A DNA stretch of 13,873 nt from Deinococcus aerophilus (GCF_014647075.1 NZ_BMOM01000049.1:1-13873), one strand, 5' to 3'. Counted from the stretch's first letter, positions 7,064 to 13,873 are shown. Numbers and translations: made by a program. The notes: a model not told the origin generated them from the sequence alone.

Positions 7064-7780
7064 ATGATCAAGACCATGCTGGTCCGCGCCGCCCTCGTCG
7101 TGTTCGTCTGCTCCGCCCATGCCAGCGCCGCTACCCCGCAGTTGGATCTGCGCCAGGATGCCAAACTGGGCAGTATTCTGACCGGCGACAAGGGCATGAC
7201 CCTGTACCTGTACACCAAGGACACGCCGGGCGTCACCAACTGCTATGAGCAGTGCGCCGTCGCGTGGCCCCCGCTGCTGTCTGACACGCTGCCCAAACTG
7301 CCCTCCGGAATGCCCGGCAAGCTAACGCTGGTCAAACGTAAGGACGGCACGCAGCAGGTGGCCTACAACGGCTGGCCGTTGTACTACTGGGTGCGCGACC
7401 AGAAGGCGGGCGACACCACCGGGCAGGACGTAGGCAAGGTCTGGTACGCGGTCAATCCAGGACCTCCCGTCAGCACCGCCAAGAGCAGCGAGCTGGGCAA
7501 CCATCTGGTTGCCCCCAACGGCATGACCCTATACCTGTACACCAGGGACGAGAAAAATGTGAGCACTTGCTATGACGGGTGTGCCGCCGCCTGGCCACCG
7601 CTGCTGAGCGCTTACCTGCCGGCCGAAAAGGGCAGCAAACTGGGCACCACCCTTCGCAAGGACGGCGCGCTGCAGGTCACCTACGACGGAAAACCGCTGT
7701 ATTTCTGGGCCAAAGACAGCAAGCCCGGCGACACCACCGGGCAGAACGTGGGTCAGGTGTGGTTCGTGGTCAAACCCTGA
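7064..7780 (+). CDS. Secreted protein with two COG4315 (secreted repeat of unknown function) repeats
   Basis: A 238-residue exported protein. Signal peptide: MIKTMLVRAALVVFVCSAHA (1-20) with likely cleavage after ASA near residue 22; the Cys16 is inside the hydrophobic core, so it is not an obvious lipobox. Two tandem domains follow, about 35-132 and 144-238, each reading LG...GMTLYLYT, then C-x3-C-A-x-AWPPLL (Cys60/64 and Cys169/173), an RKDG strand, a G-x-PLY-x-W strand and a GDTTGQxVGxVW closing motif. These match the COG4315/PF03640 family, of unknown biochemical role, often encoded next to ECF sigma/anti-sigma pairs as here. The C-x3-C pairs could form disulfides or bind metal or haem; this is inference. 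It ends the apparent sigma operon and converges with the kinase gene at 7890. Confidence 0.92.
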   Translation: MIKTMLVRAALVVFVCSAHASAATPQLDLRQDAKLGSILTGDKGMTLYLYTKDTPGVTNCYEQCAVAWPPLLSDTLPKLPSGMPGKLTLVKRKDGTQQVAYNGWPLYYWVRDQKAGDTTGQDVGKVWYAVNPGPPVSTAKSSELGNHLVAPNGMTLYLYTRDEKNVSTCYDGCAAAWPPLLSAYLPAEKGSKLGTTLRKDGALQVTYDGKPLYFWAKDSKPGDTTGQNVGQVWFVVKP

Positions 7781-7889
7781 CTGCCTCCGTCCCTTTGCGT
7801 GAAAGGCCGCCGGGGCAAGTAATAGACCATGAGGCGGCGCAGGCTGGCCGGTAAACGCGGGCTGTCTGTGCCGGGGCCGCGCCGCTGTT

Positions 7890-10028
7890 TCAGGAATTGG
7901 CGCGCGCCTTCGGGACCGTGAATCCGAAGGTTGCGCCTTCGCCGGGCTGGCCGGTGGCCGAGACCTCTCCGCCGTGTCTCGTGACGATGCGCCGGACATT
8001 GGCCAGCCCCACCCCGGTGCCCTCGAAGTCGTCCTGGCGGTGCAGCCGCTGGAAGACCCCGAACAGTTTGTCCGCGTAACGCGGATCGAAGCCCACGCCG
8101 TTGTCCCGCACGAACAGCGCCCAGCGGTCCGGGCGTTCCTCCGCCCACACCTCGATCACCGCTTTTTCCTGTCTGGCGGTGTACTTCAGGGCGTTGGACA
8201 GCAGGTTCGCCATCACCTGCCGCAACATGGCGGGGTCGCCCGTCACCTGCGGCAGCGGCCCAACCTGCCACTCCACCAGCCGGCGCTCCGCTTCATCCAC
8301 GAGTTCCCCGCGCGTCTCCTCCACCAGCTGGCCCAGGTCCACCGAAGCAACCTGCAGGGACACCTGAGAGATCCTGGACAGATTCAGCATGGCCTCGAGC
8401 AGACGGTCCATCCGCCCGATGGCGTCTTCCATAACCCCGAGGTAGCGGGTCGCCTTGACATCCAGCGTGTCTCCCAGATGCCTGTGAAGCAGTTGAGAAA
8501 ATCCTGCGATATGCCGCAGCGGCGTGCGCAGGTCGTGCGAGACGCTGTAGGCAAAGGCCTCGAGTTCCCCGTTCGCCTCTTCCAGGGCGCGGGTGCGCTC
8601 CCGGACCTGCAGCTCAAGGTGCGTGTTGAGGTCAACAGCATTTGCCTCGGCAAGCCGCTGCTGCGTGATGTCTTGCACCAGACCCAGCACATGGGCGGAG
8701 TCGCCCCGCACACCCTTGAGGGTCTGGCCGCGGGCCCAGATCCAGCGCACCTCTCCATCCGCGCGGCGGATGCGGCACTGGAAGTCCCATGCCTCACCGC
8801 GTTCCAGGGCGGCGCTGTACCGGCGGTCCACATCCTCGCGGTCTTCGGGAAGAACGTGGGCGATGAAGGTCTGATACGTCCACGCCGGATGCCCCTGCGG
8901 GTAACCGAAGATCTCGTCATGCCGCATGGTCCGCGCCGCCACCTGAGTGTGGGTGTCGAGTTCCCAGGCGCCCAGCCCCGCAGCGTCGAGCGCGAAATGC
9001 AGGCGGCTGCGGCTGGCCAGCAGGGCGGCGTCCGCGTGCTCGCGCGCCTCATCCTCGCGGTGCTCGCGGTTCAGGGCCAGCCCCAGACTGCGGACGGCCG
9101 CCTCCAGGATGCTGCGCTGCAGGGGGGACCATTCCTCGGGCGCGGCACAGACGCAGCCGAACACGCCACGCACGCTGGACCCCCACCGCACGGGAAGCAT
9201 GGCCACGGCATGGGTGGACTGGGTGTCATCGGGGAGTCCAGAATGGTAGTACGGCCGACCGGTCTCGTAAGGGATTTGGAGCCACCCGGCGTCGTGGGGC
9301 CAGGGGGAGTCGTCTGACTCTGTTCCACCCGCCTCGGTGCGCGCCGTCACCTGACTCCTGACCTGCCAGCCTTCGTTGTCCGGCTCGCAGTACACCATGC
9401 GGCCTTCGGGCAGGTAATCCGTCAGCAGTTCCTGCAGGCTGTGGATCAGGCCGTAGGCCGTCTTGTTGGCGCTGTAATCCTGCAGAAACTCCTCGATCAG
9501 GGCCAGGGACCGGGTCCGGGCCTCAAGTTCTGTGCGCTGGGCCTGCAGGTGGTGCCGCGCGCTGACCTGCCCGGTGGTTTCCAGAATGGTGACCAGAATG
9601 CCCCCCACCGCGCCGGTTTCATCGTGGACAGGGCCGTAACCCAGGGTGAAGTACGCCTCCTCCTCCTGCCCGTGTCGGGTGAGCATGAAGCGCTGGTCGG
9701 TGAACCGGAATGTCTCGCCGCGTTCGTACACGCCCTGATACACGGGTTCGAGGAAGGCCCACAGCTCCGGCCAGGAGACCCGGTTGGGGTGCCCCAGGGC
9801 GCCGGGGTGCCGGTCTCCCATCAGGTCACGGCAGGCATCGTTGTACAGCTGCGTGAAGTCTGGTCCCCACAGCAGCAGGATTGGAAAGGCGCTGCTCAGC
9901 GTGATCCCCACGGCCGTCCGCAGGGCCGGCGGCCATGCCTCTGGCGGCCCGAGCCGCGTGCCGGCCCAGTCGAATTCACGCATCCGGGCTGCCATGTCAC
10001 TGTCCCCCGGAAAGGGTGGGGAGGCCAT
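7890..10028 (-). CDS. Multi-sensor histidine kinase (PAS-GAF-PAS-HisKA-HATPase)
   Basis: A soluble 712-residue kinase with no membrane segment. Order: a PAS domain (about 27-155) of the type opening MAARMREFDWAGTRLGP and containing LWGPDFTQLYNDACR; a GAF domain (about 185-325); a second PAS of the PAS_3 type (about 342-458) with DFQCRIRRADGEVRWIWARG; a coiled linker; HisKA with phosphoacceptor His498 in FAYSVSHDLRTPLRH; and HATPase_c with N-box Asn612 (NLLSNALKYT), DNGVGF (642-647) and GTGVGL (670-675). No receiver domain. Start is uncertain: ATG 10028 is chosen because the PAS family consensus begins just after it; a TTG at 10067, GTG at 10055 and ATG at 9995 are in frame, the last with a purine-rich GGGGGA upstream but probably cutting into the domain. 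It is transcribed away from the LOV kinase gene, whose catalytic half is closely similar. The ligand of the sensors is not predictable. Confidence 0.92.
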   Translation of the reverse strand: MASPPFPGDSDMAARMREFDWAGTRLGPPEAWPPALRTAVGITLSSAFPILLLWGPDFTQLYNDACRDLMGDRHPGALGHPNRVSWPELWAFLEPVYQGVYERGETFRFTDQRFMLTRHGQEEEAYFTLGYGPVHDETGAVGGILVTILETTGQVSARHHLQAQRTELEARTRSLALIEEFLQDYSANKTAYGLIHSLQELLTDYLPEGRMVYCEPDNEGWQVRSQVTARTEAGGTESDDSPWPHDAGWLQIPYETGRPYYHSGLPDDTQSTHAVAMLPVRWGSSVRGVFGCVCAAPEEWSPLQRSILEAAVRSLGLALNREHREDEAREHADAALLASRSRLHFALDAAGLGAWELDTHTQVAARTMRHDEIFGYPQGHPAWTYQTFIAHVLPEDREDVDRRYSAALERGEAWDFQCRIRRADGEVRWIWARGQTLKGVRGDSAHVLGLVQDITQQRLAEANAVDLNTHLELQVRERTRALEEANGELEAFAYSVSHDLRTPLRHIAGFSQLLHRHLGDTLDVKATRYLGVMEDAIGRMDRLLEAMLNLSRISQVSLQVASVDLGQLVEETRGELVDEAERRLVEWQVGPLPQVTGDPAMLRQVMANLLSNALKYTARQEKAVIEVWAEERPDRWALFVRDNGVGFDPRYADKLFGVFQRLHRQDDFEGTGVGLANVRRIVTRHGGEVSATGQPGEGATFGFTVPKARANS

Positions 10029-10154
10029 GGTTGCAGGGGGGAAAGGACGATTCACGGGTGTTGCCAAGATAGACGATCCGGGCCGTCAAGGGCCGCTTGC
10101 CGCATCCACCGACCCCTCACATTCGCGGTTGGCCGGTCCTGCGTGTGGGAAAAA

Positions 10155-10187
10155 GGGCGCCGGGCATGGCCAAGCGCGGAGGCGCCC
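10155..10187 (-). terminator. Minus-strand intrinsic terminator or leader attenuator
   Basis: On the minus strand GGGCGCC (10187-10181) and GGCGCCC (10161-10155) pair across 19 bases that hold a further GGC/GCC pairing, and the stem is followed at once by TTTTT (10154-10150). This is the usual design of an intrinsic terminator. It lies in the spacer between the two divergent kinases, about 120 bases before the PAS kinase start, so it would stop minus-strand transcripts before that gene. Confidence 0.6.
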
Positions 10188-10257
10188 TCCTGTCGCCATG
10201 CACCTTCGCCGCGGTGAAGATTGCCCCGGCACGGCGTCCCAAACTCCAGCACGGACT

Positions 10258-10286
10258 TTCTGCGTTCTGCCGCCATACCCTATATT
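10258..10286 (+). promoter_or_regulatory. Promoter of LOV kinase gene, apparently leaderless
   Basis: TATATT at 10281-10286 stands out in GC-rich DNA and ends six bases before the ATG at 10293, which puts the transcription start on or next to the A of the ATG. The -35 is weak (TTCTGC at 10258, 17-base spacer). No ribosome binding site precedes the ATG. Leaderless mRNAs with this geometry are common in Deinococcus. Confidence 0.5.
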
Positions 10287-10292
10287 CCAGTC

Positions 10293-11927
10293 ATGACGGT
10301 CGACCCGGCAGGTCCCAGGGACGACCTACCCAGCTTCCCCCCCGATCTGCAACTCTTCAGCCAGGCGCTCACCGCGAGCGTCCACAGCGTCGTGATCTCC
10401 GATGTCCGGCTGCCGGACATGCCCGTCATCTATGTCAACCCGGCTTTCGAGCGCCTGAGCGGGTACCCGGCCAGCGAGATCATCGGGCACAACTGCCGCT
10501 TCCTCCAGGGGCAGGATCTGGCGCAGCCCTCCAGGCAGGAACTCCGGGAGGCCATCGAGCAGGGACGCAGCGCCACCGTGGTCCTGCGCAACTACCGCCT
10601 GGACGGCACCCTGTTCTGCAACGAGCTGACCATCAGTCCCATCCGTGGCCCGGGAGGGACCGTCACGCACTACGTGGGCTTCCAGACCGATGTCACCCAG
10701 CGCGAGGAGGCGGCCGCGCTGATGACCCGCCTGCAGGACCTGACGCAGACCCTGGCCGCCACCCGCACCCAGGACGAGGTATGCGACGTGATTCTGAGTG
10801 ACGCGCTGAATGCCCTGGGAGGCACGGGCGGAGCGGTGCTCCTGGTCGAGGAGCAGACCCTGACCGTCGCGGCGCAGCGCGGCGAGACGGCCGGCCGCCA
10901 GTGGAGAAGCGCAAACCTGCGTGAACCGGGAGCCGGGGCCGACGCGCTGCGCTCGGGGACCCCCTTGCTGTTCCACCGCAGCGGGGCTCTGGAAGCCGGG
11001 CCCGGCGCTCCGGCACAGACGGTCAGTGCGGTATTGCCCCTGACCGAGGACGGTCAGGCGCTGGGCCTGATGGTGCTGGAGTTCCGCACGACGCACGACT
11101 TCACTCCGGCCGAACACCACTTTCTGCTGACCCTGGCCAGTCAGGGAGCCCTGTCACTGGGCCGGGTTCAGCGGTCCGGCCAACTGGAACGGCAGGTCCG
11201 GGAGCGCACGGCCGAACTGCAAAACCAGCGCGATGTGCTGCAGGCGTTCAACGAGGAACTTGAGGCCTTTGCCTACAGCGTCTCGCACGACCTGCGCACG
11301 CCGGTCCGCCACATCATCAGCTTCGGCGACCTGCTGCGCCGCTCGCTGGCCGGACCGCTGGGCCAGAAGACCGAACGGTACCTCGGGATCATTCAGGACG
11401 CGGCACACCAGCTTGACCGGTTGATCGACGGCATGCTGGACCTCTCCAGCACCTCGCGTCAGCCGCTCCGGACCGGGCCGGTGGACCTGGACCACCTGCT
11501 GGACGCGGTACGTCACGAGCTGACCCACAACCAGCCGCCGCGCCCGGTCGTCTGGCACCTGGGCTCCCTGCCGACGGTACCGGGGGATGCGGACCTGCTG
11601 CGTCAGGTGGTCCGGGCGCTGCTCGACAATGCCCTGAAGTTCACCCGCATGCGTGAGCCGGCGGTGATTGAGGTATGGGCCGAGGATCGCGGAGCGAGCT
11701 GGGTCATCTCGGTGCGCGACAACGGCGTGGGCTTCGATCCGCACTACAGCGAGAAGCTGTTTGCCATCTTCCAGCGGCTGCACCACCGGGAGGACTTCGA
11801 GGGCGCGGGCGTGGGGCTGCCCAACGCCCGGCGCATCGTGGCCCGTCACGGGGGAACGATGTTCGCCGAGGGGCAGCCCGGGGCAGGAGCGACCTTCCAC
11901 TTCACCCTGCCCAAAACGGCCCTCTGA
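10293..11927 (+). CDS. LOV-domain blue-light histidine kinase (LOV-GAF-HisKA-HATPase)
   Basis: A soluble 544-residue kinase. Residues 22-135 are a LOV domain: NPAFERLSGYPASEIIGHNC (49-68) continuing RFLQG, giving the motif GxNCRFLQG with the flavin-adduct Cys68. The other flavin contacts are present: Asn100 (LRNYRLDG), Asn110 (FCNEL) and Gln131 (VGFQTDVT). So it should bind FMN and form a light-driven cysteinyl adduct. A GAF domain follows (about 148-290), then a coiled linker, HisKA with His332 (FAYSVSHDLRTPVRH), and HATPase_c with Asn446 (LLDNALKFT), DNGVGF (476-481) and GAGVGL (504-509). No receiver domain and no adjacent response regulator. Start ATG 10293 is chosen for the TATATT six bases upstream; an in-frame ATG at 10221 would add 24 poorly conserved residues. 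C-terminal half is a close paralogue of the divergent PAS kinase. Confidence 0.95.
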   Translation: MTVDPAGPRDDLPSFPPDLQLFSQALTASVHSVVISDVRLPDMPVIYVNPAFERLSGYPASEIIGHNCRFLQGQDLAQPSRQELREAIEQGRSATVVLRNYRLDGTLFCNELTISPIRGPGGTVTHYVGFQTDVTQREEAAALMTRLQDLTQTLAATRTQDEVCDVILSDALNALGGTGGAVLLVEEQTLTVAAQRGETAGRQWRSANLREPGAGADALRSGTPLLFHRSGALEAGPGAPAQTVSAVLPLTEDGQALGLMVLEFRTTHDFTPAEHHFLLTLASQGALSLGRVQRSGQLERQVRERTAELQNQRDVLQAFNEELEAFAYSVSHDLRTPVRHIISFGDLLRRSLAGPLGQKTERYLGIIQDAAHQLDRLIDGMLDLSSTSRQPLRTGPVDLDHLLDAVRHELTHNQPPRPVVWHLGSLPTVPGDADLLRQVVRALLDNALKFTRMREPAVIEVWAEDRGASWVISVRDNGVGFDPHYSEKLFAIFQRLHHREDFEGAGVGLPNARRIVARHGGTMFAEGQPGAGATFHFTLPKTAL

Positions 11928-12025
11928 CGGGGCCTGCAGGACAGCCTGAACGCCGTTCCGTCTGGGCCATCTCAGACTGTGCGCCCGGCCACGGGTCCCT
12001 TCGATGGGGGCTGCCTCCAAAACTT

Positions 12026-12058
12026 CGCCGCCTCTCTTCACAGGGGAAGGAGGCGGCG
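12026..12058 (-). terminator. Terminator hairpin between converging genes
   Basis: CGCCGCCTC (12026-12034) and GAGGCGGCG (12050-12058) form a perfect 9-bp stem that continues with CTTC/GAAG-type pairing around a small loop. Read on the minus strand it is followed within a few bases by TTTT (12020-12023 region), fitting termination of the small gene ending at 12085. It may also stop transcripts of the LOV kinase from the other side. Confidence 0.55.
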
Positions 12059-12084
12059 TCTGGAAGGGAACGGGGGCGCGGAAC

Positions 12085-12243
12085 TCACACCAAGTGCAGC
12101 CGGGCGAGCAGGGTATTCACGCCCCCCCTCAGGCCAGGACGTCCCTCGCGCTGGAGCCGGGCCTGATGAACCTGATGGGCATGCTGGGCTTCGAGACGAA
12201 GTTCGGAAACGCGGTTCTGGCCGAGGTGAAGATTCACGTTCAT
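12085..12243 (-). CDS. Small hypothetical protein, 52 aa
   Basis: A short frame from ATG 12243 to TGA 12085. It opens MNVNLHLGQNRVSELRLEAQ, continues with a His/Gln/Arg-rich helical stretch (HAHQVHQARLQREG) and ends GLRGGVNTLLARLHLV. Support: a good ribosome binding site (AGGGAGA at 12251-12257, seven bases before the ATG), a strong hairpin terminator 27 bases after the stop, and a sequence that reads like a single amphipathic helix rather than a shadow frame. About 70 percent of codons end in G/C, lower than the large genes, which weakens the case slightly. I do not recognise a named family, though short helical proteins of this look occur as lineage-specific genes in GC-rich bacteria. No function is proposed. 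Confidence 0.5.
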   Translation of the reverse strand: MNVNLHLGQNRVSELRLEAQHAHQVHQARLQREGRPGLRGGVNTLLARLHLV

Positions 12244-12388
12244 GTGCGGTTCTCCCTGCGCTGCCTGAGTGTTCTGAATCCGGCGCAGCGCTTATGCCCA
12301 TATGGTGCTCCACAGGCCAAAGGGAGCACATGCTGTAAGTGGCGCATGGACGGGTCAGCCAAGTGGCCTAAAGTACATTTGCAGACCG

Positions 12389-12577
12389 TCAAGGGGGGAA
12401 CTTAGCCAGGCCGCGAACCATGAGACCGACCATCACTTCGTCAACGAGGTTCTCTGCAGTTTCGACCAGCGCTTCACCATCTCTGGTCATGCGTCTGGAT
12501 TTGCCCAGCCAGGCGAAGGGCCGCTCCATCACCCAGTAGCGCCTGAGCACCACAAATCCCGTGGGCACCTCCAAGAA
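12389..12577 (-). pseudogene. IS5-type transposase remnant, C-terminal fragment
   Basis: About 60 codons to TGA 12389 encode the end of an IS5-superfamily DDE transposase: [20 protein letters not shown] then SRRM, a short linker, and [20 protein letters not shown]. In intact relatives this region reads like [20 protein letters not shown]...RRLSKDYE...ETSEA...MIRLMLRRLA; the Glu in the WVxER motif is the last catalytic acid. Here the Arg normally four residues before that Glu is Tyr. The first two catalytic Asp and all of the N-terminal part are missing, and an in-frame stop lies at 12605, so the fragment cannot be active. No terminal inverted repeats or target duplication could be matched. 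It lies between the small gene and the secreted protein gene and marks an old insertion followed by deletion. Confidence 0.8.
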
Positions 12578-12588
12578 TCGTGGAGGTG
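12566..12588. repeat. 8-bp inverted repeat at the edge of the IS remnant
   Basis: CACCTCCA (12566-12573), 7-base spacer, TGGAGGTG (12581-12588). It falls where similarity to transposase stops, so it could be a scar of the deletion, a terminator for transcription entering the remnant, or an unrelated hairpin. Confidence 0.6.
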
Positions 12589-12620
12589 CGTCATTTGGCA
12601 GGGATCATGCCCACCCGACC

Positions 12621-12649
12621 TTGACAGAACCGTCCGGGAGAGGGACCAT
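12621..12649 (+). promoter_or_regulatory. Possible promoter of the secreted protein gene
   Basis: A perfect TTGACA (12621-12626) is followed 17 bases later by GACCAT (12644-12649), which keeps only the key A and final T of a -10 box. It lies about 60 bases before the ATG at 12710. The strong -35 makes the call, the poor -10 limits it. Confidence 0.35.
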
Positions 12650-12709
12650 AACCTGACCCAACCGTTTCCTATAACCCTCGTTCGCTCGTGCTGCGCCCCA
12701 GGAGTCAAC

Positions 12710-13636
12710 ATGTCCCGCATGCTGCTGATCCTCGGTCTTCTGCTCACTGGTCAGGCCCGGGCTGCCGCCCCCACGTCCACCCTGGTCGAGGTCACCTTCG
12801 TCGACGCGCAGGTCGTGACCGGCGCCCCGGAGCTGGGGTCCTTTCCCGCCCAGGTGGACACGGTGGCGCAGACGGCAGGCGGGCGGTGCGCGAAAAGCGA
12901 GTTCGTCGTCTGGGACACCATTCCCGGACGGGAAACGCGGTTCCGGGAAGTGCTCGGCAGCCTGGGATACACGTACACGGCGCTGAACACCAGCGACGCG
13001 CCGGGGCAGCATGTGGTGGCCTTCCAGGCCCGAAACACGGCCGGAGCTCTGGCCGGCATCTGGGCAGACGTGGACGGCACGACGCTGCTGGGGTGGTGCC
13101 GCGTCCAGCTGGCCCCGGCAGCATCGGCCAGCAAGGTTCCAGCTACTCAGACCTCAGCTGCCCCGACCAATTTTCAGCCCGGTCAGCGCGTGCTGGTGAA
13201 GTCCTTTTCGGTCACGAACGAGGCGACGGTGCGCGCCGTGCAGGGGGGCGGGTACCTGGTCCATTACGAGGACACGAACGTGCCCGATGGAGTCGTGGCT
13301 GCCAGTGACGTGCTGCCCTTCAACCCCGGCCCCACCCAGGGCGGGCCGCCGCCAGGCACCTACCAGTGCTGGCTGCCAATCTACGAGCACACCTACATGG
13401 GCACCTTTTCTCTCGCACAGGGAACGTATGCCTACCAGACGGGCACCAAAGGCAACGGACGCTACCGCTACGACGAACGCAGCCGGGTGGTGACCTTCCA
13501 GGGCGGGCCGCTGGACGGCCGAACAGCCGAGTACACCAACACGGCGCAGAACGGCCCGGTAATCCAGGTGATCTTTCCCCGGGGCCGGCGGGTGGGGGAC
13601 GTGCAGAACTGTCTGCTGCGCAGTGCCGGCAACTGA
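12710..13636 (+). CDS. Secreted protein with Tudor-like segment, function unknown
   Basis: A 308-residue exported protein. Start ATG 12710 follows AGGAG (12700-12704) and opens a typical signal peptide, MSRMLLILGLLLTGQARA, with cleavage near residue 18. An N-terminal domain (about 22-135) contains VEVTFVDAQVV and one Cys pair (Cys60, Cys130) that may form a disulfide. A Thr/Ala/Pro linker (137-153) leads to a small beta domain at about 155-205, FQPGQRVLVKSFSV...GGGYLVHYEDTN...VVAASDVLPF, which resembles bacterial Tudor/agenet-like folds (pattern GxxVxV, YLVHYE). A PGP-rich linker precedes a C-terminal domain (about 214-302) starting GTYQCWLP, with GTFSLAQGTYAYQ and GRYRYDERSRVVTFQGGPLDG, and a second Cys pair (Cys220, Cys301). 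I do not recognise a named family. It stands alone; a periplasmic or surface role is all that the sequence supports. Confidence 0.85.
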   Translation: MSRMLLILGLLLTGQARAAAPTSTLVEVTFVDAQVVTGAPELGSFPAQVDTVAQTAGGRCAKSEFVVWDTIPGRETRFREVLGSLGYTYTALNTSDAPGQHVVAFQARNTAGALAGIWADVDGTTLLGWCRVQLAPAASASKVPATQTSAAPTNFQPGQRVLVKSFSVTNEATVRAVQGGGYLVHYEDTNVPDGVVAASDVLPFNPGPTQGGPPPGTYQCWLPIYEHTYMGTFSLAQGTYAYQTGTKGNGRYRYDERSRVVTFQGGPLDGRTAEYTNTAQNGPVIQVIFPRGRRVGDVQNCLLRSAGN

Positions 13637-13652
13637 GCGGATCGGCGAATCC

Positions 13653-13667
13653 CCGTGGCTGCCACGG
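13653..13667. terminator. Short hairpin after the secreted protein gene
   Basis: CCGTGG and CCACGG pair across a 3-base loop, 16 bases after the stop codon at 13636. No T run follows. It may contribute to termination or mRNA stability. Confidence 0.3.
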
Positions 13668-13800
13668 CGTGGGTCAACGCGCGGCGCCCGGGTTCTCAGC
13701 AGCAGTTCGCTGAGCCGCCGGCCCCGGACCTTCACCGCCCGCCTCTGCACCGTCGCCTCTCCCTGCACGGCTCTGGCAAGTTGACCTCAAGCACCTGACG

Positions 13801-13854
<54 letters not shown>

Positions 13855-13873
13855 ACAACCGAAAATGCCACCG

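Noticed and set aside
7974..9317. Plus-strand open frame of 447 codons opposite the PAS kinase
   Set aside because: Antisense shadow of a kinase with clear HisKA and HATPase motifs; no recognisable domain of its own.
11154..12041. Minus-strand open frame of 295 codons opposite the LOV kinase
   Set aside because: Antisense shadow; it crosses the LOV kinase stop and the intergenic hairpin without a change in character and has no motif.
12004..12405. Plus-strand open frame of 133 codons between the LOV kinase and the IS remnant
   Set aside because: It starts inside the terminator hairpin region, runs antisense to the small gene and ends next to the transposase remnant; no start signal and no recognisable sequence.

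Overview
The window looks like chromosomal or large-plasmid DNA from a Deinococcus species. It is GC-rich with strong third-position G/C. The UvrA-type protein belongs to the short UvrA2 class known from Deinococcus radiodurans, and the other genes (an ECF sigma/anti-sigma pair with a COG4315 protein, multi-sensor histidine kinases, a YidD-like protein, many small lineage-specific proteins) fit that genus. The genus call is inference from gene content; no rRNA or tRNA is present to fix it.

Layout. (1) 1-138, minus: N-terminal 46 residues of a cysteine-rich four-helix-bundle copper-binding protein running off the left edge. (2) 479-1740, plus: an unknown 115-residue protein, a YidD-like protein and a small multi-span membrane protein. 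(3) 1898-2915, minus: a dihydrofolate-reductase-family (RibD C-terminal-like) protein and, upstream of it, a previously easy-to-miss 44-residue Cys/His protein. (4) 3033-5585, minus: UvrA2. (5) 5797-7780, plus: ECF sigma factor, GTGA-overlapping zinc-type anti-sigma factor, and a secreted protein with two COG4315 repeats, apparently one operon. (6) 7890-10028 (minus) and 10293-11927 (plus): two head-to-head hybrid-sensor histidine kinases with closely similar catalytic halves. One carries PAS-GAF-PAS sensors and the other a complete blue-light LOV domain. (7) 12085-12243, minus: a 52-residue small protein with a good ribosome binding site, followed by a remnant of an IS5-type transposase (12389-12577). 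(8) 12710-13636, plus: a secreted protein with a Tudor-like segment, followed by hairpins near the right edge.

How the genes may work together. The sigma/anti-sigma/COG4315 set is a self-contained envelope-stress type module. The two kinases lack a receiver domain and no response regulator lies in the window, so they are orphan inputs that may share one partner. UvrA2 belongs to DNA damage tolerance. There is no CRISPR array, prophage or intact insertion sequence. The points most worth a second look are the LOV kinase with its apparently leaderless promoter and the paralogous partner across the divergent spacer, the minus-strand terminator lying in that spacer, the 44-residue CxC-x3-H-x3-H protein between UvrA2 and the DHFR-like gene, and the 52-residue protein with its own hairpin terminator.
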